Source: Steroidobacter gossypii (lineage in GTDB: Bacteria; Pseudomonadota; Gammaproteobacteria; Steroidobacterales; Steroidobacteraceae). From it: a DNA stretch of 64,000 bases. Every line of letters begins with the position of its first letter. The first letter of the stretch is position 1. The notes below the pieces were generated by a model. It made no database searches, had not been told where the DNA came from, and saw only the letters and a program-made list of their open reading frames with translations. This document shows, in pieces, positions 17,502-25,429 of the stretch. Made by a program: the position numbers and the translations under genes. The DNA is taken from NCBI RefSeq assembly GCF_016801985.1, contig NZ_JAEVLS010000002.1:992001-1056000 (forward strand), in the 5' to 3' direction.

Positions 17502-17595
17502 CACGGATGTGCCCGCCGCCTCCGGCGGCGAGCGCAGGGGACAAGTCGCGCCTTTCTCCTGCGCCACAGCGCGAGTGGCAGGATGCCCGAGTCGC
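17502..17595 (+). repeat. REP-like palindromic element, copy A
   Basis: About 94 bases contain GGATGT followed by GCCCGCCGCC paired with GGCGGC, then GCG-rich spacer, a TTTCTCC segment and a terminal GCGAG-TGGCAGGATGCCCGA-GTCGC hairpin-like part. The order and much of the sequence match copy B at 20808-20905. It sits between the two acyl-CoA dehydrogenase genes. Confidence 0.6.
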
Positions 17596-17602
17596 TGTTT
17601 CA

Positions 17603-18802
<1,200 letters not shown>

Positions 18803-18987
18803 GGAAACTGCCTTTGTCTGGCTGCTGTGCAGAATGATAGTTCTCGATGCAGGCTGTGATCATAGGGGCGCGCACGGCGCGTCCGCAACCTCGGACACCC
18901 GGGCAGACCCGCACGCATCGCTCCGAGTTCCCGACATTCGCCCCTTGCCCGATCCTGGATGCTCACATACCTTGACGGACGGGCGGC

Positions 18988-19015
18988 TTGGTTGCGCAGT
19001 GCGAGATGTGATAAT
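18988..19015 (+). promoter_or_regulatory. Putative promoter of the acyl-CoA ligase gene
   Basis: TTGGTT (18988-18993) is followed after 16 bases by GATAAT (19010-19015), with TG one base ahead of the -10, an extended -10 pattern. It lies about 90 bases upstream of the ligase start in an otherwise GC-rich divergent region of 303 bases. Confidence 0.45.
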
Positions 19016-19105
19016 TTTTCGGCAGAACCGGCGCCCGCATTGTGGAATCAAATGTGCGGTGTCTTGGAAGAACAGCCTTGGAAGACCAGCGGGGGGATGG
19101 GGAGC

Positions 19106-20785
19106 ATGTCCCAGAAGCATTTCGATTTCTGGCCGGTGGGCCTGCCACGCAATCTCACGGCGCCAGCGACCAACGTGTTTTACAACGTGGAAGTCTCGGC
19201 GAGCCGTTATCCGAACAAACCTTATGTGATTTATTTCGAGGCCCCCCTGACCTTTGCGCGCTTCAAGGACGAAGCCGAGCGACTGGCGGGTTATCTGCAG
19301 AACGATCTCGGTGTGCAGGCCGGCGATCGCGTGTTGCTGGTGATGCAGAACAGCCCGCAATTCATCCTGGGTTACTACGGCATCCTGCGAGCGAACGCGG
19401 TGGTGGTGCCGGTGAACCCGATGAGCGTCACGGCGGAGCTGGAACACTACGTGGAGGACAGCGGCGCGAAGGTGGCGCTGGTCACGCAAGAAGTTTATCC
19501 GCAGTTGCAGCCGCTGATCGGCAAGCAGCTCCAGCACGTCGTGCTCGCGGCATACAGCGATTACATCAATCCTTCCACCACGCTGCGCATGCCGGACATC
19601 GTCAGCGCGCCCCGGCAAGCGATTGCCGATCGGAACGTGACGCTATGGGTGAATGCACTGGAGGCCAAGCGCACGCCGGGTCCGTTGACCATGGGCTCGG
19701 AGGATCTGTGCGTCATCCCTTATAGCTCGGGCACGACCGGCCGGCCGAAGGGCTGCATGCTCACGCATCACAACGTGATGCATACGTTGATCACCAACAG
19801 TTACTGGTTCAGCGGCAACGCGGACACCAGCCAGCTGGTGGTGTTGCCGTTCTTCCATGTGACCAGCATGCAAGGCGGCATGAACGCACCGATGTACCAG
19901 GGCGGCACCATCGTGTTGATGTGTCGTTGGGATCGCGAGGTCGCCGCCGAGCTGATTCAGCGATACAAGCTCATGTCCTGGACCGCCATCTCGACCATGG
20001 TCATCGACTTCCTCGCCAACCCGCGCCTGAATGAATATGACCTGTCGTCGCTGGTTCGGGTCTCGGGCGGCGGTGCGGCCATGCCGGCGGCGGTGGGCGA
20101 ACGGTTGCAGCAGCTGGTCGGCTCGCCGTACATCGAAGGCTATGGTCTCACCGAGACCATCGCGCCGACCCACGTCAATCCACCGGACCGGCCCAAGCGC
20201 CAGTGCCTGGGCATTCCGATTTTCAACACCGACTCGCGCATCATCGATCCGGACACCCTGCAGGAAGTGCCGCAGGGAACGGTGGGCGAGATCGTCACGC
20301 ACGGTCCGCAGGTGTTCCAGGGCTACTGGCGCAATCCGGAGGCGACCGAGGCGGCCTTCATCCATCTCGACGGCAAGAAGTTCTTCCGCACTGGCGATCT
20401 GGGCTATGTCGACGAGGACGGTTACTTCTTCCTGGTCGACCGGCTCAAACGGATGATCAACTGCTCGGGCTTCAAGGTGTGGCCGGCTGAGGTCGAGGCG
20501 CTGATGTATCAACATCCGGCCATCCAGGAAGCCTGCGTGATCGCGGCCAAGGACGCTCATCGCGGCGAGACCGTGAAGGCGGTGGTGGTGCTGAGGGCCG
20601 CTCACAAGGGCAAGGTCAGCGAAGCGGACATCATCGAGTGGACGCGCCAGAACATGGCGACCTACAAACATCCTCGCATCGTCGAGTTCGTCGAGTCGCT
20701 GCCCAAGTCGGCGACCGGCAAAGTACAGTGGCGTTTGCTGCAGGAAGCGGAGCTGGCGCGCTCAGCGGCGCCCGTTTCGAATTGA
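19106..20785 (+). CDS. Acyl-CoA ligase (AMP-forming, FadD-like)
   Basis: This 559-residue member of the ANL superfamily carries the AMP-binding P-loop SSGTTGRPKGCM near residue 210, the GYGLTET motif near 345, the RTGDLGYVDEDGYF hinge region and the C-terminal lysine segment PKSATGKVQWR. It activates a carboxylic acid to its CoA thioester with ATP. Neighbouring acyl-CoA dehydrogenases would take the product further. ATG 19106 is chosen, with GGGGGG about nine bases upstream; ATG 19097 is in frame and also possible. The open frame reaches back to 18959, but that part overlaps the promoter. Confidence 0.9.
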   Translation: MSQKHFDFWPVGLPRNLTAPATNVFYNVEVSASRYPNKPYVIYFEAPLTFARFKDEAERLAGYLQNDLGVQAGDRVLLVMQNSPQFILGYYGILRANAVVVPVNPMSVTAELEHYVEDSGAKVALVTQEVYPQLQPLIGKQLQHVVLAAYSDYINPSTTLRMPDIVSAPRQAIADRNVTLWVNALEAKRTPGPLTMGSEDLCVIPYSSGTTGRPKGCMLTHHNVMHTLITNSYWFSGNADTSQLVVLPFFHVTSMQGGMNAPMYQGGTIVLMCRWDREVAAELIQRYKLMSWTAISTMVIDFLANPRLNEYDLSSLVRVSGGGAAMPAAVGERLQQLVGSPYIEGYGLTETIAPTHVNPPDRPKRQCLGIPIFNTDSRIIDPDTLQEVPQGTVGEIVTHGPQVFQGYWRNPEATEAAFIHLDGKKFFRTGDLGYVDEDGYFFLVDRLKRMINCSGFKVWPAEVEALMYQHPAIQEACVIAAKDAHRGETVKAVVVLRAAHKGKVSEADIIEWTRQNMATYKHPRIVEFVESLPKSATGKVQWRLLQEAELARSAAPVSN

Positions 20786-20807
20786 GGCGGAATGTCAACC
20801 ATGGGTA

Positions 20808-20905
20808 CATGGATGTAGCCCGCCGCCACAGGCGGCGGCCGCGAGGGAAAAACCACGTTTTTCCGAAGTGACGCGAGGGTCATGGCAGGAGGCCCGATCC
20901 CTCGC
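20808..20905 (+). repeat. REP-like palindromic element, copy B
   Basis: About 98 bases contain GGATGTA, the GCCGCC-ACA-GGCGGC stem, a GGAAAAA-CCACG-TTTTTCC stem and a GCGAGGG...CCCTCGC stem with GGCAGGAGGCCC in its loop. Its layout parallels copy A at 17502-17595. It sits between the acyl-CoA ligase and IclR genes and could stop transcription between them. Confidence 0.65.
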
Positions 20906-20945
20906 AATCAAACAGGGCAGTGGCATAAAGCGGGACACATTTAAT

Positions 20946-21803
20946 ATGGCTACCAGAGCATCAGAAACGACTCGCATGATCGAGACGACACCGGCCCCGG
21001 CCGCGGCGACGGCGCCCAAACCTCACGTGGGCAAGCAGGACCGGCATTTCGTCACCGCGCTATCGCGCGGGCTGGACGTTTTGTCCTGCTTCCGCAGCGG
21101 CAGCCGGCTGCTCGGTAACCAGGACATCTCCGAGCGCTGCAAGCTGCCCAAGTCGACCGTCTCGCGACTGACCTACACGCTCACCAAGCTGGGCTATCTG
21201 CACTACGTGAAAGAGTCGGGCAAGTATCGCCTCGGCACGGCCACGCTCGCATTGGGGAGCGCGGTGCTGGGTCGCTTCGAAGTGCGCGATCTGGCGCGCC
21301 CGTTGATGCAGGAACTGGCGGATGCGACCGGCACCTCGGTGGCGCTGGGCGCGCGCCAGCGGCTGAGCATGGTGTGCGTCGAGGTCTGCAAAGGCAACGC
21401 GGTGCTGTCGTTGAACATGGAAGTCGGCATGCGTCTGCCGCTCGGGACGGCGGCGATCGGCCGCGCGTATCTCGCGGTTTGCAGCGACACCGAGCGCGCC
21501 GACTTGCTCGATCAACTGAAAGAGCTCGATCACCTCGCGTGGCCGGCATTGAAGCAAGGCATCGACAAGTCGCTCGCCCTGTATCAGGAGCTGGGCGTGT
21601 GCAGCTCGTTCGGCGAATGGCAGCCGGATGTGAACGGCATCGCCGTGGGCTTCCGACCCGGCAACGGTTTGCCGCCCATGTCGATCAACTGCGGCGCGCC
21701 GGCTTTCAAGGTCTCGCAGGAATATCTGCTCAACGACGTCCGCCCGCGCCTGGTGGAGCTGGTCCGCCGCATCGAAGAAGGTTTGGGTCAGGCGCGCGCG
21801 TGA
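20946..21803 (+). CDS. IclR family transcriptional regulator
   Basis: This 285-residue regulator has an N-terminal winged helix-turn-helix (about 35-100; SRGLDVLSCF... ISERCKLPKSTVSRLTYTL) and a C-terminal IclR effector domain (about 110-280; GTAAIGRAYLAV, GECNG-like loop replaced by QPDVNGIAVGF). The ATG at 20946 is used. A longer frame back to 20868 runs through the REP-like element and is rejected. IclR proteins normally control neighbouring catabolic genes, so the acyl-CoA ligase and dehydrogenases are its likely targets. Confidence 0.88.
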   Translation: MATRASETTRMIETTPAPAAATAPKPHVGKQDRHFVTALSRGLDVLSCFRSGSRLLGNQDISERCKLPKSTVSRLTYTLTKLGYLHYVKESGKYRLGTATLALGSAVLGRFEVRDLARPLMQELADATGTSVALGARQRLSMVCVEVCKGNAVLSLNMEVGMRLPLGTAAIGRAYLAVCSDTERADLLDQLKELDHLAWPALKQGIDKSLALYQELGVCSSFGEWQPDVNGIAVGFRPGNGLPPMSINCGAPAFKVSQEYLLNDVRPRLVELVRRIEEGLGQARA

Positions 21804-21830
21804 TTTAACAACCTCCCGCATTTCGTTTCT

Positions 21831-21872
21831 AACGACGGCGCGCATCGCCAAGGTGCGCGCCGTTGTTTTTTT
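21831..21872 (+). terminator. Intrinsic terminator after the IclR gene
   Basis: A 14-bp stem (AACGACGGCGCGCA pairing with TGCGCGCCGTTGTT, one G-T pair) with a 9-base loop is followed directly by a run of T, 27 bases after the IclR stop. This is the clearest Rho-independent terminator in the window. Confidence 0.85.
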
Positions 21873-22027
21873 GCAGTGGGCGGCCAACAGCGCAAGCACG
21901 GCTCGACAATCTGTCATCAATGTCAGACGTAGCTGCAAGCAGACGCCGATGCGAACTGGAACTTTTGAGGTACAACGCCAGTTAAAGGGCCAGCCACCAC
22001 GCATTTTTTCTAGTCGATCAACGAGTC

Positions 22028-23515
22028 ATGCGCGAATCACTTCAAGCAGACGGCAGCCGCGCAGATTCGCGGGGTGCGTCTGTGCATGCCTCGGATACCG
22101 CCGCATTCCGCCGTCGCAATCAACGCGTTCATCTCGGCACTTCCGAGCGGCCGACTGTGGCGCTGCTTAGACACGTGCTAAACCCGGCGCTCATCGTGCT
22201 CTCGTTGATGTTCTGTGTGTTCCTGTACTCGCAGGAGCTCACGCCGCCGTACTTCGCGCTGGCGGCGCTGGCGTTTCTGGTCGCCTCGCAAGTGGTGAGC
22301 GAGCCGGTGATGGATTGCTCCGCCCGGAACGGTCTCTTGGGTCTGCTCCAGCATCGCATTTTCGCCGAGTGGCTGCTGGTCTCGGCGGCGCTGCTGTTGA
22401 TGGCGTTCGCGTTCAAGGTCACCGAGACGTTTTCGCGTCGGGTAATTCTTACGTGGTTTGCGATTACGCCCTTCGTGGTGGTGGCCGCAGAAGCAGGGCT
22501 GCGGCGCTATGCCGCCTTCTCGGCTCTGCGCGGCAAGATCCAGCAGAGCCACGTGATCATCGGCGCGAACGAGGCCGGCTCGCGCCTGGCTCGGCGCCTG
22601 ATGGCCAATCCGCATCTGGGCTTGTTCAAGGGCTTCTTCGACGATCGCGACACTGAGCGACTGCCCGACATGCCCATGGAGCAGTTGCTCGGCGACATGT
22701 CCGATGTCGTCAACTACGTGCGTCTGAATGCGGTCAGCAATATCTACATCTGTCTGCCGATGCGCGCGGACGAGCGGGTCACGAAGTTGCTCGAAGAGCT
22801 CAAGGACACCACCGCCTCGGTGTACTTCGTTCCGGACATCTTCATGTTCGATCTGATGCAGGCGAGGGTCTGCGACATCGACGGCATTCCGATGCTGGCG
22901 GTGTGCGAGACGCCGTTCGCCGGTCTCGACGGCGTCATCAAGCGCGCCAGCGACATCGTGTTCTCCTCGGTGCTGCTGCTGATGTTGTGGCCGTTGCTGC
23001 TGCTCATCGCCATCGGCGTGCGATTGAGCTCGCCGGGACCGATTCTGTTTCGCCAGCGCCGCTACGGCATGTATGGCGAAGCCATCAACGTTTATAAGTT
23101 TCGCAGCATGACGGTGTGCGAGAACGGCGACACGGTCACCCAGGCACAGCGCAACGATCCTCGCGTGACGCGCTTCGGCGCGTTCCTGCGACGGACATCG
23201 CTCGATGAGCTGCCGCAGCTGTTCAACGTGTTCCTCGGCTCGATGAGTCTGGTGGGGCCGCGTCCGCACGCGGTGGCTCACAACGAGGAATATCGGCGCA
23301 TCATCGAAGGCTACATGCTGCGTCATAAAGTGCGCCCCGGCATCACCGGTTGGGCGCAGGTGAACGGGCTGCGCGGCGAGACGGACACAGTGGACAAGAT
23401 GCAGCGTCGGGTCGAATACGACCTCGACTATCTGCGCAACTGGTCCCTGGGGCTGGACCTGGTGATCCTGCTGCGAACCGCCTCGCTGGTGTGGCGCGAT
23501 CGGAATGCATATTGA
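22028..23515 (+). CDS. Undecaprenyl-phosphate sugar phosphotransferase (exopolysaccharide initiation)
   Basis: This 495-residue membrane protein has four or five N-terminal membrane helices (about 50-170), a CoA-binding-like Rossmann region (about 175-280), another membrane helix (about 305-330) and a C-terminal bacterial sugar transferase domain with [26 protein letters not shown] split over its catalytic loop. It transfers a hexose-1-phosphate to undecaprenyl phosphate at the inner membrane to start exopolysaccharide repeat synthesis (WcaJ/GumD-like). The next two genes are on the same strand. A full export operon is not present, so other polysaccharide genes must lie elsewhere. Confidence 0.9.
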   Translation: MRESLQADGSRADSRGASVHASDTAAFRRRNQRVHLGTSERPTVALLRHVLNPALIVLSLMFCVFLYSQELTPPYFALAALAFLVASQVVSEPVMDCSARNGLLGLLQHRIFAEWLLVSAALLLMAFAFKVTETFSRRVILTWFAITPFVVVAAEAGLRRYAAFSALRGKIQQSHVIIGANEAGSRLARRLMANPHLGLFKGFFDDRDTERLPDMPMEQLLGDMSDVVNYVRLNAVSNIYICLPMRADERVTKLLEELKDTTASVYFVPDIFMFDLMQARVCDIDGIPMLAVCETPFAGLDGVIKRASDIVFSSVLLLMLWPLLLLIAIGVRLSSPGPILFRQRRYGMYGEAINVYKFRSMTVCENGDTVTQAQRNDPRVTRFGAFLRRTSLDELPQLFNVFLGSMSLVGPRPHAVAHNEEYRRIIEGYMLRHKVRPGITGWAQVNGLRGETDTVDKMQRRVEYDLDYLRNWSLGLDLVILLRTASLVWRDRNAY

Positions 23516-23547
23516 CGACTGTTTGACGAGTATCGAAGGTAGCACGC

Positions 23548-23649
23548 ATGCGTAAGACTCAACTCCATGTCTGGATCACGATGATGTTCTGCGCGCTGGC
23601 GATGGCGGCGCAGGCAGTGCAGACCGGCGCCATTCATCTGCCGTTCTGA
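23548..23649 (+). CDS. 33-aa putative secreted peptide
   Basis: This short frame encodes a 33-residue peptide with a basic start (MRKTQ), a hydrophobic core (WITMMFCALAMAA) and an AQA-like signal-peptidase site, leaving a mature tail of only about ten residues (VQTGAIHLPF). GAAGG lies upstream of the ATG. It starts 32 bases after the sugar transferase stop and ends 15 bases before the kinase-acetyltransferase start. The cleavable signal and tight spacing favour a real gene, but no homologue comes to mind. Confidence 0.45.
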   Translation: MRKTQLHVWITMMFCALAMAAQAVQTGAIHLPF

Positions 23650-23664
23650 AGACGGCGCTCCAGC

Positions 23665-25149
23665 ATGTCGGAAGCGGTTGCCCAAGCGAAGCCTCAAAAC
23701 GCGGGAACGACGCGTCTGGCCGCCTTGCTGCGTCACTTGCAGTCCGAGCAGCTGGAGCATGTGATCGCCGAGGAGGAGGGCGAGGCTGGCGAGTCGACGC
23801 ATCCAGTCGCGACCATCCTGGTGGCCGCGGAATCTCTGCCACAGCTGCCGCGCCTGTTAAACGAGTTCTGCCGGCGCAACGAGATGAGCCTGGTGTATCA
23901 CTGTCATCGCGCGGCCGATCAGGTTTTCATGCTCAGCTGGTTGAGCGAGCAGCAGCGGCCGCAGTTCATCTCGCTACGAGTCAAACATCCCAACGCCAGG
24001 CCTGGCGGCTGGTGGCAACGCAAGTCGGAACATCTGCGACGCTGGCGCGATCCCTGCGGAATGCTCATCGCCTGTCTGGGCCCGGTGGGCAGCGGTCGAA
24101 CCAATATCGTGGAGCACCTGGGGGCTCGACCACTTGCGCCCTTCGACAGCGCTCACGTCATGGATCTACGGCCGCACATCATGCGCAAACAGCCCGTGGT
24201 CCCCAATTCCAGAGTGCCGCGCGGCCCGCTCGGCACCCTGGCCAAGCTGATGATGTTCGTGGCCGACTACTGGCTGGGCTACTGGCTGCAGATCCGGCCC
24301 AAGCTGGTCGCCGCCACCATGGTGGTGTCCGATCGTTACTTCGACGACATCCTGGTCGATCCGAGCTACTACCGCATCGATCGATTCCGCAGCCTGGCGC
24401 GATGGCTGTTGCCATGGATCCCGCGGCCCGAGCTGTGGCTGGTGTTCGATGTTCCTTCCGAGGTCTTGCAGAAACGAACCCGCGAAGTGGCAGCCGAGGA
24501 GGCCGCCCGTCTGCGCAGTGAATACCGCAAGGTTCTGCGCCGTCGCGAAGACGTGGTCGTGCTCGATGCCGGCCAGCCCTTCGATGAGATCAGCGCGGAG
24601 GCCGAGCGCGCCATCGTCGCTCAACTGGCGCGACGAACGGCTCGACGTCTCGGCTTGCCCGATACCAGCAAGGACAATCCCACGTCCACCGACGTGCTGT
24701 TGTTCTTCTGCCGTCGACATGTGCCATTGCTGAGCAAGCTGGTGCGCGTGCTGTTCAACAGTGACATTCACTGTCGTCTGCCTGTCGACGTTCACATGCC
24801 GCATCCCTACGGCATCGTGTTGCATCGACAGGCGGTGATTGGACACCGCGTGACCATCATGCAGCAGGTGATGATCGGCGGGCGCGATCACGACCAGAAC
24901 ATCGCTCCGGTCATCGGCGACGATGTCACCATCGGCGCGGGTGCGCGCGTGCTCGGTGACGTTCGCATCGGCAATGGCGCGACGATCGGCGCAAACGCTG
25001 TCGTCACTCGCGATATCCCTCCGGGCGCCACCGTGGTGGGCGCCGATCGGATCATCTCTCGCCGTCGCAATTCGCCGACGGACGAGGCCGAGGAGTCGGC
25101 CAAGCTCACCCGGTTTCCCGTCAGCTCACGCCGCAACAGCGCCGCCTGA
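23665..25149 (+). CDS. Thymidylate-kinase-like P-loop protein fused to serine acetyltransferase-like domain
   Basis: This 494-residue protein has three parts. Residues about 48-110 are an unassigned N-terminal domain. Residues about 133-320 form a P-loop kinase-like domain with G139-PVGSGRT146 as Walker A, where Arg replaces the usual Lys, and a thymidylate-kinase-like SDRYFDD motif at 222-228. Residues about 365-462 are a left-handed beta-helix acetyltransferase of the serine O-acetyltransferase type (HPYGIVLH..IGHRVTIMQQVMIGG, then hexapeptide repeats). Separate kinase-like and CysE-like genes are known in polysaccharide clusters; the fusion is unusual. It likely modifies a sugar or carrier during exopolysaccharide synthesis (inference). 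Confidence 0.75.
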   Translation: MSEAVAQAKPQNAGTTRLAALLRHLQSEQLEHVIAEEEGEAGESTHPVATILVAAESLPQLPRLLNEFCRRNEMSLVYHCHRAADQVFMLSWLSEQQRPQFISLRVKHPNARPGGWWQRKSEHLRRWRDPCGMLIACLGPVGSGRTNIVEHLGARPLAPFDSAHVMDLRPHIMRKQPVVPNSRVPRGPLGTLAKLMMFVADYWLGYWLQIRPKLVAATMVVSDRYFDDILVDPSYYRIDRFRSLARWLLPWIPRPELWLVFDVPSEVLQKRTREVAAEEAARLRSEYRKVLRRREDVVVLDAGQPFDEISAEAERAIVAQLARRTARRLGLPDTSKDNPTSTDVLLFFCRRHVPLLSKLVRVLFNSDIHCRLPVDVHMPHPYGIVLHRQAVIGHRVTIMQQVMIGGRDHDQNIAPVIGDDVTIGAGARVLGDVRIGNGATIGANAVVTRDIPPGATVVGADRIISRRRNSPTDEAEESAKLTRFPVSSRRNSAA

Positions 25150-25279
25150 GCCTTCGTCGCCGACGACGACTGCTTTATCGCAACACGAACGCTGTCGCGT
25201 GGGCAGTGAAATTCCTGCGGCTTGCCCCCATCATGTGAGCATGTTGGACAGCATGTTGTGTAGCTGCGAGGCCCGCGGT

Positions 25280-25318
25280 GTGTGAAATCGATCTCGCTAA
25301 GCACGCGAGTGATCACAC
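25280..25318. promoter_or_regulatory. Imperfect inverted repeat upstream of sucA
   Basis: GTGTGA and TCACAC bound a 39-base imperfect palindrome whose inner arms also pair (CTCGC with GCGAG around TAAGCAC). It lies about 110 bases ahead of the sucA start. The TGTGA half-site recalls CRP-type sites, but the second half does not fit, so it is only a candidate regulator site or leader structure. Confidence 0.3.
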
Positions 25319-25429
25319 GGCGTTTCTCAATGACGGCGTGGTTCGGCTACACTATCGGCCCTCTATGCGGTTGTATACGGCCGGTGCAGGCCCACTCTTC
25401 CCTCGTCCGAACAGGAACTTGCGAGCGCA

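Noticed and set aside
25321-25429. sucA promoter at TACACT (25348-25353)
   Set aside because: No -35 at acceptable spacing; too weak to list.
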